64,000 nt of DNA from Paenibacillus periandrae (GCF_022458865.1 NZ_JAJNMU010000012.1:124001-188000), one strand, 5' to 3'. Positions 7,677-16,080 are shown, counted from the first letter of the stretch. Translations and numbers: made by a program. The notes: a model not told the origin generated them from the sequence alone.

Positions 7677-9140
7677 ATGTTCGATTTTCACAAAATCAGA
7701 AGAACAAGCGTTAATTCGCAGCAGTCGACGTCAACGCGGCGATCACAGGTGCCATCAACTATAGATCATTTGCAGAAGACCATTGGCAATCGTGCGTTAG
7801 GCCGTATGATACAGTCTGGCGAGTCAGTAGAGAGAACAGGTTCTACAACCGTTATGGATATGCCGGCAGATGGAATGACCGTACAACGAATGATTGACAA
7901 AACTAACGGACAACAGGTACCTATCGACTGGGATCACATAGCGGAAGATGAACTTCAAATCGTGCTTAATCATGTTCATGATGGTAACTACGAATTGGAG
8001 GCGGGAGATCAGGAACGGCTGCGAGGTGTTATTTCCCGTCATGCACAGGTCAATACAGAGACACAGACAAATAGGGAGGAAGAGGAAAAAGAAGCATCAT
8101 CCGAAGATGAAGAGCACCTTGTTGATGAAGAATACATGGATTTTATCCATCATACGATTGATGAAGATGAGGAAGCGGAGCAGGAAGATCCCGATTACGA
8201 TTTTGAGAAAGAATTCAGTCCAGAGCAGCAGGAAATCTATGATAAGTTCCACCCGATGTATGAAGCAAGAATGGAGGAAAAGGGCAAGAGGTTTCCGGGG
8301 AAATCGGCACAGGGCAATATGCTCGAACATAACTTCTCTGCGTTCAGCAGCAATATGGGCTTCCGGGAAATCGATGGCAATGCCGCTGCGAAAAATATTC
8401 CCGGCATTGATCATTTTGTCGATATGCCCTCGTATCTATTTGTGCAGGACAAGCTTCATTTATCCGCTCATACGGCAAAGCCTGAGACCTATCGTAAGCA
8501 TTATAAGAACCGGCCCAAAATGGCCAAAAACTTCCTCAAATCGATGGCCAGCGATGGTAAGAGAGGTGAGAGTCTGCGGACAACGATGAAATCGATTGTC
8601 GACAACCCGGACTGGACCCATAAGGAAAGCGCTGTGTCGATCCATGGCGGAGTTGAGAAGCATCGGAAGGAATATAAAGAAGCGGTTGATGACGATGAAG
8701 CACAGACGCTGCCAAGCATAGAAGATAATAAAGAGCTTGTTGATCAAATCACGAGCAATATCGCTTTTTCCATCCCATCCGATATGTGGGAGAAGCTGAA
8801 AGCGGACGAAACGATCTCAAAGGAGGAGATGAGTGCCTATCTCCGGCTTGATCTGAGTACGAGTGATTTTAAAAAAATCCTGGATCGTATGCAGGATGTA
8901 GTTGCACCCTGGAATGAAGTTGGGGCCAATTCTGACGATGAAGCTTATGTCGGCTCGGATGACGAGGAGGAGGAAAAAGAAGCTCGGGGTCAGGAGGAGG
9001 AAGAGGATTCATCGGATGAAGAGGAAGAGTTAGGCGACAGACCGATTGGGCGTGGCAGGAAACGTCCTCAACGGTTGACAAGACTAACTAACAGCAAAAC
9101 CAAACACCGCAAATACGATTCAGAAGATAGCGGTGAATAG
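7677..9140 (+). CDS. IGNRA-motif protein, possible contractile-injection cargo or toxin-like
   Basis: 487 residues, very acidic and low complexity in parts. Residues 32-46 read LQKTIGNRALGRMIQ, the N-terminal signature seen on many eCIS-associated and polymorphic-toxin proteins, after a basic Ser/Thr/Gln-rich leader. Acidic stretches lie near residues 130-180 and 420-460. Between them is an ordered region with FPGKSAQGNMLEHNFSAF and HFVDMPSYLFVQDKLH. The C-terminus is basic (GRGRKRPQRLTRL). There is no HExxH metallopeptidase motif and no signal peptide. ATG 7677 is chosen over GTG 7668 because AGGGGG precedes it at good spacing. No sheath, tube or baseplate genes are nearby. The enzymatic activity, if any, is not recognised. 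Confidence 0.7.
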   Translation: MFDFHKIRRTSVNSQQSTSTRRSQVPSTIDHLQKTIGNRALGRMIQSGESVERTGSTTVMDMPADGMTVQRMIDKTNGQQVPIDWDHIAEDELQIVLNHVHDGNYELEAGDQERLRGVISRHAQVNTETQTNREEEEKEASSEDEEHLVDEEYMDFIHHTIDEDEEAEQEDPDYDFEKEFSPEQQEIYDKFHPMYEARMEEKGKRFPGKSAQGNMLEHNFSAFSSNMGFREIDGNAAAKNIPGIDHFVDMPSYLFVQDKLHLSAHTAKPETYRKHYKNRPKMAKNFLKSMASDGKRGESLRTTMKSIVDNPDWTHKESAVSIHGGVEKHRKEYKEAVDDDEAQTLPSIEDNKELVDQITSNIAFSIPSDMWEKLKADETISKEEMSAYLRLDLSTSDFKKILDRMQDVVAPWNEVGANSDDEAYVGSDDEEEEKEARGQEEEEDSSDEEEELGDRPIGRGRKRPQRLTRLTNSKTKHRKYDSEDSGE

Positions 9141-9184
9141 ATCGGAAAGGCGTGAAATGAATCTTACTCAATGACAATGCATTA

Positions 9185-9841
9185 ATGAACATTCAAGCGG
9201 CGACCTTGTACGTACTCAATGAGAAAAACAAAATCATCGGTATTAATGAACGTAATCAGACTAGCGTAACGGCAGTATTTATAGGCAAAACAAGGGAATC
9301 CATTTGTACTTATTATCATAATGATCTGCCACAATCCATTGTTGAAGAGATTCAACAACACACATTGGATTCCATTCATATCTTGAATTTATGTAGGATC
9401 ATTGAGAAATACAAGCCAGTAAAGGACATATGGATAGGACCTGCCTATACATTTAACCAGGACAACATGCTCATTTCTGAGAGTGAAATTACTCTGATTG
9501 ATGAATCCAATAAAAATTTGTTGCTCCAGCATTTTCGTGAACTATTAGGTGAACTGGAAGAACGAATGCCTGTAGCAGCATATATCATCAACGAAGCAGC
9601 TGTTTCTGTTTGCTGTAGTGCACGTAGATCAAGCCAAGCAGCAGAAGCGGGTTTGATGACGATAGAACCCTATAGGGGAAAGGGAATTGGACAGAAAGTT
9701 GTACATAAATGGTGTAATGAAATTTTTAAACAAGGATTACTCCCTATTTATAGTACTTCATGGGACAACTTGAGTTCTCAGAGAGTAGCCCAGAAATTGG
9801 GTTTAATTCAATTTGGCATGGATTTTAGTATTAGAGTTTAA
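9185..9841 (+). CDS. GNAT family N-acetyltransferase
   Basis: 218 residues. The C-terminal half carries the acetyl-CoA motif A, LMTIEPYRGKGIGQKVVHKW (Q/RxxGxG/A as RGKGIG), then STSWDNLSSQRVAQKLGL, typical of GNAT folds. The N-terminal half is an uncharacterised beta-rich domain. No clear Shine-Dalgarno precedes the ATG and an in-frame stop lies at 9158-9160, so the start is forced. It begins 44 bases after the IGNRA-motif gene. Whether the two work together, for example as effector and modifier or immunity factor, is only a possibility. Confidence 0.82.
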   Translation: MNIQAATLYVLNEKNKIIGINERNQTSVTAVFIGKTRESICTYYHNDLPQSIVEEIQQHTLDSIHILNLCRIIEKYKPVKDIWIGPAYTFNQDNMLISESEITLIDESNKNLLLQHFRELLGELEERMPVAAYIINEAAVSVCCSARRSSQAAEAGLMTIEPYRGKGIGQKVVHKWCNEIFKQGLLPIYSTSWDNLSSQRVAQKLGLIQFGMDFSIRV

Positions 9842-9902
9842 AATATCTATATAGTAGGATAGGATATTATAAATAATTGTAGAGAGAAGCGGAGACAAGG
9901 TT

Positions 9903-10466
9903 ATGAAAACATTAGCTGTATATTGTGGATCAAGTACAGGCATTGACCCCATTTATATGGAGGAAGCCAGGAAATTGGGTCAAGCTTTGGCTGCGAATGG
10001 GTTGGATCTTGTATACGGAGGGGCAACAGTTGGCTGTATGGGTGCTGTAGCTGATGCGGTTATGGAAGCTGGAGGCAAGGTGATTGGGGTCATCCCCAAA
10101 AAGCTGGCAAATGTTGAAATTGCACATAAGCAGCTTACAGAACTGCACATCGTCGATACTATGCATGAAAGAAAGGCTTTAATGGCACAGTATGCCGATG
10201 GTTTTATTGCGCTTCCGGGTGGAACAGGCACTTTGGAGGAATGGTTTGAAGTCTTTACATGGGCTCAGCTGGGGTATCATAATAAACCATGTGCCCTGCT
10301 GAATATTAATAATTATTACACACCGATTTTATCACTTTTTGATCATATGATTGAACAAGGGTTTGTAAAAGAAGCATATAAAAATTTAATTGTTATTGAT
10401 AATGACCCTACATTATTAATCGAGCAGCTCAAGAACTTTAAAGCAGAGTATATCAACAAGTGGTGA
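9903..10466 (+). CDS. LOG family phosphoribohydrolase (TIGR00730)
   Basis: 187 residues. It has a Rossmann start (YCGSSTGIDPIY), DLVYGGATVGCMGAVADAV, and the diagnostic PGGTGTLEEWFE motif. LOG proteins hydrolyse nucleoside 5'-monophosphates such as AMP or cytokinin ribotides to the free base and ribose 5-phosphate. In bacteria they act in purine nucleotide turnover. The next unit is a purine-riboswitch-controlled exporter, which suggests a link: LOG frees bases and the exporter removes the excess. That link is inference from adjacency. Confidence 0.92.
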   Translation: MKTLAVYCGSSTGIDPIYMEEARKLGQALAANGLDLVYGGATVGCMGAVADAVMEAGGKVIGVIPKKLANVEIAHKQLTELHIVDTMHERKALMAQYADGFIALPGGTGTLEEWFEVFTWAQLGYHNKPCALLNINNYYTPILSLFDHMIEQGFVKEAYKNLIVIDNDPTLLIEQLKNFKAEYINKW

Positions 10467-10508
10467 ATCTGCACCATAGGATTTACCTGAGTTCCATGCG
10501 TTCTCCTA

Positions 10509-10537
10509 TTGACAATAGCTAACGCAGCATGTAATAT
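10509..10537 (+). promoter_or_regulatory. SigA-type promoter of the riboswitch leader
   Basis: TTGACA (10509-10514), 17-base spacer, TAATAT (10532-10537): close to the consensus. Transcription would start near 10544, about 27 bases before the aptamer. Confidence 0.85.
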
Positions 10538-10570
10538 TCAATGTATTGTTTAACTCATCACTCATTATTC

Positions 10571-10637
10571 ATTCGTATAACCTCACGACATTAGGGTGAG
10601 GGTCTCTACAGGAAGCCTTAACTTCCTAACTACGAAT
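10571..10637 (+). promoter_or_regulatory. Purine riboswitch aptamer (guanine-type, C74)
   Basis: Three-way junction matching the xpt/pbuE class. P1 is ATTCGTA (10571-10577) with TACGAAT (10631-10637). J1/2 is TATAA, P2 is CCTCAC/GTGAGG, and J2/3 is GTCTCTAC with U47, U51 and C53 conserved. P3 is AGGAAG/CTTCCT, with GG in L2 and CC in L3 able to form the loop-loop contact. Spacing from U20 to C53 equals the reference numbering. The base before P1' is C (position 74), which specifies guanine or hypoxanthine. Two departures: L3 appears 6 nt and J3/1 appears 3 nt. Its 3' arm is shared with the terminator, so ligand should turn the gene on. Confidence 0.78.
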
Positions 10638-10686
10638 ATAGGACATCTTCGATGATGTCCTATATTCGCAGTTAGGAAGTTTTTTG
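10620..10686 (+). terminator. Long riboswitch expression-platform terminator
   Basis: A 28-bp stem with one A-C mismatch: arms 10620-10647 and 10654-10681, loop TTCGAT, then a T run. The 5' arm includes the P3' and P1' strands of the aptamer, so folding of aptamer and full terminator exclude each other. Confidence 0.88.
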
Positions 10687-10728
10687 CTTTCTAGTGGATG
10701 GCGTGAAACAAGGGAGGACATCATAGAA

Positions 10729-11685
10729 ATGAAATATTTGTTATCTGTTCTAATGGGCGCAATCTGTTACGGCATTCTTTCAACCATTGTTGTTACTGCT
10801 TACGGCGAAGGCTACGAACTTGGAGAAGTCGTGGGCAGCCAACTGTTGGTCGGCTTCATTCTGGCCTGGGGATTCATGCTGTTTACAAAGTGGCGGGAAA
10901 GAAGCAGGCTGGGATCGACATCTGATAAGCCTTCCATCACTTCCTCCAAGCTGACGTGGAAGCAGCGATTGTTCCTTATGGCGGCAGGGACTCCTACGGC
11001 TATAACGGGACTGCTCTATTACGAATCCCTAAGATACATCCCGAATTCATTGGCTATTATCTTACTATTTCAGTTTACCTGGATCGGTGTTCTGATTCAT
11101 GCTATAAGCCATCGCAAACGGCCCAATGGGATTGTGCTTCTCACACTTGTAATCCTGTTCGGAGGTACTTTGCTGGCAGCTGGAATCGTTGAGCAAGGGA
11201 TGGCCAGATTTAACTGGATCGGTGTTGCTTTGGGGCTGTTATCTGCGGTGAGCTATTCATTGTTTATCCTGATAAGCGGCAAGGCGATACCTTCCGTTCA
11301 TCCGGCATACCGCAGTGGTTGGATGATCACAGGTGGCATGCTGCTCGTGTTTATTTTATTCCCTCCTTATTTTCTGATCAACGGACTTCTATGGGGGAAC
11401 TTGCTTCTATTTGGATTTATGCTGGGGCTATTTGGCGCTTTCTTGCCTCCCGTGCTTTTTGCAGTGGGGGTTCCTCATATCGGAGAAGGTATGACTGGCA
11501 TTCTGGGAGCCGCGGAGCTTCCTGTTGCTGTCCTTTTATCGGCCGTAGTCCTGCATGAACATGTAAGTGTGCTTCAGTGGATTGGTGTTGCATTAGTTAT
11601 GCTTGGAGTTGCACTTCCCGAGATGTTCAAAAGAATCAGACACCATGGCGACAACTATACCGTATCCAGCCTCGATTCCTCATGA
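10729..11685 (+). CDS. EamA/DMT family transporter, purine-riboswitch controlled
   Basis: 318 residues with about ten transmembrane helices and two EamA halves (RYIPNSLAIILLFQFTW in the first, PHIGEGMTGILGAAELPVAV in the second). DMT proteins are usually exporters of metabolites or drugs. The ATG at 10729 follows GGGAGG at 10713-10718. The leader carries a guanine-type purine aptamer arranged as an on-switch, like the adenine switch of the pbuE efflux pump. The likely substrate is therefore a purine base or analogue exported when in excess. Substrate is inferred from regulation only. Confidence 0.87.
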   Translation: MKYLLSVLMGAICYGILSTIVVTAYGEGYELGEVVGSQLLVGFILAWGFMLFTKWRERSRLGSTSDKPSITSSKLTWKQRLFLMAAGTPTAITGLLYYESLRYIPNSLAIILLFQFTWIGVLIHAISHRKRPNGIVLLTLVILFGGTLLAAGIVEQGMARFNWIGVALGLLSAVSYSLFILISGKAIPSVHPAYRSGWMITGGMLLVFILFPPYFLINGLLWGNLLLFGFMLGLFGAFLPPVLFAVGVPHIGEGMTGILGAAELPVAVLLSAVVLHEHVSVLQWIGVALVMLGVALPEMFKRIRHHGDNYTVSSLDSS

Positions 11686-11697
11686 TTGCCCTGATTC

Positions 11698-11731
11698 AGG
11701 CAGGTTCCTTGCAGAGGAGCTTGCCTTTTTT
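11698..11731 (+). terminator. Terminator after the EamA gene
   Basis: AGGCAGGTTCC pairs with GGAGCTTGCCT (two G-U pairs), followed by a T run. Confidence 0.8.
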
Positions 11732-11858
11732 GTCATGCGATTTATTAAACTGTCCAGACCGCTGTTCTAGTAGCTCACGATTCATTTAGCACTTATGGAG
11801 TGAATTTCCATAAAATAAAACAAACGCCTAACTAATGATGGGATAGGAGGAGAAGCCT

Positions 11859-12656
11859 TTGATTATAATCGCGGGTAACAGCGAGGCTGACTTCGATGAC
11901 ATTAAGCTTTCCGGACTGGAACGAAGCATGTACCGGGAAATGAAAAACAGTTCTTTCGAATATCGATACGATTCTGTCGCCGGCCTTTTATTTGAACTGG
12001 GGGTGCGTTCCCATATCGTAGAATCCTCACGTCTGCTCAATAATAGCGGTGTCCAGTTTTCAGACTTTGAACATTCCAAATGCAATCCTGAGTTTTGGGA
12101 TCGTATCGAAAACGGTGGGTTTCAACTGAAAAGTGGAGTAACCCCTCATGAGGGGATAAGGGATATTTTTAACAATGGACGCTTGTATGCGTTTGAGTGT
12201 GCAACGGCTGTGACTATCGTATTGTATAAAGCGGTATTGGAATCCATTGGTCCCCAACAATTTGATATGTTGTTCTCAGATCTTATGTTATATGATTGGC
12301 ACTTCAACAGTAATTTACGTCTGAATGACAGGATGAATCCAACGGAAGCTGTGCCGGGAGATATTCTTTATTTTCAAAACCCTGATTTTGATCCGGCTAC
12401 TCCTTGGTGGAGAGGGGAAAATGTCATCCTGCTGGGGCAAGATCTGTATTACGGACATGGTCTTGGAATCAAGACTAGTGATGAAATCGTTGAGGGCCTG
12501 AACAAGTCCAGAATACTTGGCAGCTCTCAATCGGCCTCCTTGGCGGATCGGTTCGATCAGCTTGACTTTTCCTATCTTTGGCGGGTTATCACCAGCGATC
12601 GTAGAAAGCTTATAATTGCAAAAGTAGGAGCGAGATCTTATATACTAAATAGCTGA
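11859..12656 (+). CDS. tgl: Spore-coat protein-glutamine gamma-glutamyltransferase
   Basis: 265 residues, similar in length to Bacillus Tgl (about 245). The catalytic Cys is in LYAFECATAVTIV, preceded by the conserved Glu. Other family stretches are WDRIENGGFQLK, AVPGDILYFQNPDFDP and WWRGENVILLG. Tgl cross-links coat proteins through epsilon-(gamma-glutamyl)lysine bonds during sporulation, so the organism is very likely a spore former. The start is TTG at 11859 with AGGAGG at 11845-11850. A sporulation sigma promoter was not identified. Confidence 0.93.
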   Translation: MIIIAGNSEADFDDIKLSGLERSMYREMKNSSFEYRYDSVAGLLFELGVRSHIVESSRLLNNSGVQFSDFEHSKCNPEFWDRIENGGFQLKSGVTPHEGIRDIFNNGRLYAFECATAVTIVLYKAVLESIGPQQFDMLFSDLMLYDWHFNSNLRLNDRMNPTEAVPGDILYFQNPDFDPATPWWRGENVILLGQDLYYGHGLGIKTSDEIVEGLNKSRILGSSQSASLADRFDQLDFSYLWRVITSDRRKLIIAKVGARSYILNS

Positions 12657-12663
12657 TTAGTAA

Positions 12664-12766
12664 AAAAGCTGGCCCGAGTTACGCTGATCCATGTATTCGC
12701 ACATCAAGGCTTTAGAAGCTTTTGATTACGAAAAGATGATGCAGCGGCTGTGGGCCAGCTTTATTT
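12664..12766. terminator. Bidirectional hairpin between tgl and the stalk-domain gene
   Basis: AAAGCTGGCCC pairs with GGGCCAGCTTT (12752-12762) around a 77-base interior, with A/T runs on both outer sides. It lies between convergent genes. Confidence 0.6.
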
Positions 12767-12792
12767 AGCAAGATACGAGTAGCTTAACCAAC

Positions 12793-13854
12793 TTAGTTTT
12801 CTACAACGATTTTGACAGCTTGACCGATTGGCGGTAAGCTTTTGGTCAAGTTAGGGCCATAGAAAGCATATACTTTATCACCCTGTTTCAACTGATCTAC
12901 GGCAATAGGTTGATTATCTTTAGTACCGATTATAGGTGTGGAGCTTGAAACGTTCAGTACGATCGTCTCGAAGGAGCTGTCGCTAAGCTTATCGCCTTTG
13001 ATCACTAGACGCTTCGAGCCGCCCTCAGAAGCGGTTATTTCTTCAATTACTCCCGTTGTGCCTAAGGTTGGTTGAGCGGGACGTGTATCTGTTACGATAA
13101 TTTTCTTGGCATTCGTCATCGGCGGCATGCTCATAGCCATCACCAGGCTGTGCTCAGCAGTAATGGACATGCCAAGCTGCAGGTCAGTAAGCTTTAGCTT
13201 CTGGTTATCTGAGGATACGATTTCCGTCTCATCGGAAATGTTCAGTCGAACACCGTGAGCATAACCATTCAGGCCGATTTCTCCGCCTTTTTCACTATAA
13301 GTGATGCTTGTGATGGTTCCTTGCTTGGTTGTAGCTGAAGCGGCTTCTTCGCTACCCTGATCGCTGGAACTGATCGTAATCGTACCCGTTGGGCTGGCCA
13401 TCACTTGAAGCTTCATCACCTTCTCGAAATAGGACAACGGTACATAGGTTTTCTCATTCGTTAGCTCAGGCACAACCTCAAGCGGAATGTACATTTTGGC
13501 GAGGCTGTATTTGTCTTGTCCAATTTGAAGGGACATCCACTGATTGTCTTTGACGAGCTCCAGCGACTGCGTGTCTTGCGACCAAGTAAGCTTGTAGCCC
13601 AGAGCTTCGGCAGCAGCGCGGATTGGTATCATAATTTGACTATTGGGTCCAACATATAGAGAAGCTTCTTCTGGCGCAAATCCTTTTCCATTGATGACGA
13701 GATTAAATTTCAGACCGCCATAGGAATCCTGGGGAATGGAAGTGGAAATTGGCATTGGTTTCACCGCTGCTGGATCATTTGGAGCTGCGGATACGACGCT
13801 GGCTGCTATAAGAACGCCAGCAATGACTGAACCTAGTACTTTAAATGGTTTCAT
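12793..13854 (-). CDS. Secreted copper amine oxidase N-terminal (stalk) domain protein
   Basis: 353 residues. The N-terminal signal peptide (GSVIAGVLIAASVVSAAP) is followed by a stalk domain at about residues 50-165: LVINGKGFAPEEASLY, IMIPIRAAAEALGYKLTW, TYVPLSYFEKV. The rest (about 180-353) is an uncharacterised beta-rich region with DETEIVSS and TPIIGTKDNQ stretches. In Paenibacillus such domains are common modules of wall-associated proteins and do not indicate amine oxidase activity. AGGAGG lies 11 bases before the ATG. No partner gene is evident. Confidence 0.82.
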   Translation of the reverse strand: MKPFKVLGSVIAGVLIAASVVSAAPNDPAAVKPMPISTSIPQDSYGGLKFNLVINGKGFAPEEASLYVGPNSQIMIPIRAAAEALGYKLTWSQDTQSLELVKDNQWMSLQIGQDKYSLAKMYIPLEVVPELTNEKTYVPLSYFEKVMKLQVMASPTGTITISSSDQGSEEAASATTKQGTITSITYSEKGGEIGLNGYAHGVRLNISDETEIVSSDNQKLKLTDLQLGMSITAEHSLVMAMSMPPMTNAKKIIVTDTRPAQPTLGTTGVIEEITASEGGSKRLVIKGDKLSDSSFETIVLNVSSSTPIIGTKDNQPIAVDQLKQGDKVYAFYGPNLTKSLPPIGQAVKIVVEN

Positions 13855-14007
13855 GATGAGTAATACCTCCTGTTGAGTGTTTGAGTAGGATAGGAACCGT
13901 GATGCTCCTTGTTTTGTCGTTCACTATGATTATTAACGTGAAGGTAGTCTGAAATGTTGCAAGTGATTTACAATCATGCTCTGCCCCAAACTGTACATGT
14001 GACGAAA

Positions 14008-14036
14008 TTGTCAGCAAGCTGTTATCGATTGTCTAT
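14008..14036 (+). promoter_or_regulatory. Repeated 29-base upstream motif, copy 1
   Basis: This 29-mer matches 38949-38977 at 26 of 29 positions. The core shared by both is TGTCAGCAAGCTGT. Copy 1 lies 133 bases before the FHA-winged-helix gene, and copy 2 lies 88 bases before the PBP gene. It could be a promoter for an alternative sigma factor or an operator of one regulon. Confidence 0.55.
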
Positions 14037-14168
14037 TTCATATAGTTCCTCATTCCATTATATTCATTCTATTAGGTACTACGGGAACAAGGAATAATCC
14101 TCCGGCAGGAAGGCTTGCAGGCTTTGTCGAAAGTAATTAAGAAAGGGATCGTAAAGGAGTTAAGCAAA

Positions 14169-14897
14169 ATGTTCGATCAAGATGTGTATATGACTATCAA
14201 TCAAGGTGAAACTGCCAAGCAGGGTAATCCGTGTTATCTGGTCAAGCAGGAAACGGTTATCGGGCGTGTGTGGGAACAGGTTGTCCCGGACATCCATTTT
14301 GCCAGCTCTTATATATCCAGAAGGCATGCTGTCGTTGTTGTTGAAAATGATCGTTTTTTTATTATCGATCTGATGAGCAAGCATGGAACCCGGGTTAATC
14401 ATACGGTCATTGGTAATAACAAGCCTTTTTTGCTTCATGATGGCGATATCATTAGTCTGGCAAGAGGAGTTGCAGAGCTTACTTTTCATAATAAGAACGA
14501 AAAGCGTGTCGGGGATACACAGGAATTTCCGCTTCCCACCGAGGAAGACAGGGAAGAGCATAATGGCCTGCTTGTTAATATGGAACGAAGGGAGATCATT
14601 ATAGACGGTGTGCAAATTTATTTATCCAGTAAGGATACCGAGCTATTTGGTTTGCTGTATCAAATGGCTAACACTGCTGTCAGCTATGATGAAATTCGGA
14701 TGAACATATGGCCTGAAAGAGCTGTGAATGGAATTGATGATGTTCCTGATGTGGGTCGTGAGGAAGTCAATACCTTGGTGTATCGATTGCGTAAGAAGCT
14801 GGCGAAATACGGCAAATATATTATTTCCGTGCCCCGTTACGGGTACATGCTGGACTTGCAGCAGATGCTGCCCAAGCTGCGAGGCTATAAAGAATAA
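14169..14897 (+). CDS. FHA domain-winged helix regulator
   Basis: 242 residues. An FHA domain (about 20-110) shows the phosphothreonine-binding set: VIGR, SYISRRHAVV and SKHGTRVN. A C-terminal OmpR/PhoB-type winged helix (about 140-235) shows LSSKDTELFGLLYQMA, REEVNTLVYRLRKKL and ISVPRYGYML. The design suggests a transcription factor controlled by Ser/Thr phosphorylation of itself or a partner; the EmbR family has the same parts in another order. ATG 14169 is preferred because AAAGGAG sits 9 bases upstream; a TTG frame from 14115 has no site. No receiver domain and no kinase are nearby. Confidence 0.85.
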   Translation: MFDQDVYMTINQGETAKQGNPCYLVKQETVIGRVWEQVVPDIHFASSYISRRHAVVVVENDRFFIIDLMSKHGTRVNHTVIGNNKPFLLHDGDIISLARGVAELTFHNKNEKRVGDTQEFPLPTEEDREEHNGLLVNMERREIIIDGVQIYLSSKDTELFGLLYQMANTAVSYDEIRMNIWPERAVNGIDDVPDVGREEVNTLVYRLRKKLAKYGKYIISVPRYGYMLDLQQMLPKLRGYKE

Positions 14898-14919
14898 CAT
14901 TTGAAAGGACTGTTCATAG

Positions 14920-15327
14920 ATGAATCCTCCAAAACACATTGTATCTGCTGCGACTATCGTGATTAATGAAAATAATGAAATATTGCTTATCAAGGGACCA
15001 AGAAGAGGTTGGGAAATGCCGGGAGGGCAAGTTGAAGAAGGAGAGTCATTACTAAATGCTGCTATTAGAGAAACCAAGGAAGAATCCGGAGTTGATATTG
15101 AGATCATAAAATTTTGTGGAGTATTTCAAAACGTAAACAGATCAATTGTCAATACATTGTTTTTAGCAAAACCAATTGGAGGACAACCAACGATAACGAA
15201 TGAAAGCTTGGAAACTAGATATTTTCCAATAGAGGAAGGATTGAATATGGTGACGTGGAAGAACTTCAGGCAACGGATTGAATATTGTTTAAACGCGGAG
15301 TTTCAACCATTTTATATAGAATTTTAA
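14920..15327 (+). CDS. Nudix hydrolase
   Basis: 135 residues with a complete Nudix box: GGQVEEGESLLNAAIRETKE followed by ESGV, with Gly, Glu, Arg-Glu and the EExG metal ligands in place. It hydrolyses a nucleoside diphosphate linked to X; the substrate cannot be predicted. It starts 22 bases after the FHA regulator with AAAGGA upstream, so co-transcription is likely. The coding sequence is more AT-rich than the preceding gene. Confidence 0.9.
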   Translation: MNPPKHIVSAATIVINENNEILLIKGPRRGWEMPGGQVEEGESLLNAAIRETKEESGVDIEIIKFCGVFQNVNRSIVNTLFLAKPIGGQPTITNESLETRYFPIEEGLNMVTWKNFRQRIEYCLNAEFQPFYIEF

Positions 15328-15363
15328 TGGTTCAACCTCAAAATCAGTTCTTGACAATTTAGC

Positions 15364-15653
15364 TCAAAATCGTTTGCGATTGCATTCGACTAAAATTCCA
15401 GCTTTATAACGATCACGATTGCGTGTGAAGTAATGCCTGCGTTGATAAGCTTTAATTCGGTTATGTCGGCCTTCTACGGTCGCATTGGTCCAGCGGCAAC
15501 GATGGTAATTGACGATTGGATTTGAAGCTCTGGTAAGTTGAGCATTTCCCTAATACACTGGTTCTACATCTGTTTCATCCTTTTTGTTGTTGGGTAGGAC
15601 TTTCAACAATACAGGATGTGCAGATGTTTTTCCATTTTCAACCTTACTTTAGA
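15364..15653 (-). pseudogene. Transposase C-terminal remnant, ISL3-like
   Basis: On the minus strand an open stretch encodes RCRWTNATVEGRHNRIKAYQ, then RRHYFTRNRDRYKAG and LVECNRKRF before TGA. The NATVEGRHNRIKA segment resembles the last catalytic Glu region of ISL3-type DDE transposases. Upstream in the same frame is KVENGKTSAHPVLLKVL, interrupted by a TAG near 15551. No start, no N-terminal half and no clear terminal inverted repeats remain, so the element is dead. The exact IS family needs a database search. Confidence 0.65.
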
Positions 15654-15833
15654 TCGTCAAGCACTAATTCGTGGCTCTGTCCACCCCCCTACGCCTGATA
15701 GTTGCCAACGACGGAACCGGGTGTATAGGCAGATTTGAAAACAGATAAAAATATGAGCATTCCAATGAGGTTATTATGATCGCGGTAAAGTCAAAGTACC
15801 ATTCAAAATATTAATAAGCTTTAGCATATCGGT

Positions 15834-16080
15834 TTAATATCTGTTCAGACAAAGATTAACTATATCACTTATTGGTGTAACTGTCGAAATGCACGTGGGA
15901 AAGTTCAGTAAGCTTTTTAAAAGTTTTCCAAGGTGAGAGAAATTACTATAATCGGATAGTAGTGAGATATCCATGATATTTTTATCTGTCTCCTTTAATA
16001 GAAGTTCAGCCTCCTTTGCTCTTGCAATGTTGATGTACGTATTAAGTCAAAAGCCGGTGACATCATAAAATACTTAAGAC
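15834..16080 (-). pseudogene. AraC-family regulator C-terminal remnant
   Basis: The minus strand encodes LNTYINIARAKEAELLLKET, DKNIMDISLLSDYSNFSHLG and a stop near 15834. That is the second helix-turn-helix of an AraC regulator. A preceding fragment (FMMSPAF) is in another frame, and the normal KxTGxSPxxYR end is degraded. The downstream polysaccharide locus uses a YesN-type regulator, so this may be left over from an older local regulator. Confidence 0.68.

Noticed and set aside
7948..8589. 213-codon open frame on the plus strand
   Set aside because: It lies wholly inside the IGNRA-motif gene in another frame, has a skewed composition typical of a shadow and lacks a ribosome site.
7677..9841. 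A contractile injection system locus
   Set aside because: No sheath, tube, spike, baseplate or AAA ATPase genes occur in the window; only the cargo-like motif is present.
10620..10681. Long hairpin as a T-box leader
   Set aside because: No T-box sequence (AGGGTGGNACCGCG-like) or specifier loop is present, and the leader fits a purine aptamer far better.
12793..13854. Copper amine oxidase enzyme
   Set aside because: Only the N-terminal stalk-type domain is present; no catalytic topaquinone domain.
15657..15700. GGCTCTGTCCACCCCC as a transposon terminal repeat
   Set aside because: No matching inverted copy was found on the other side of the transposase remnant.
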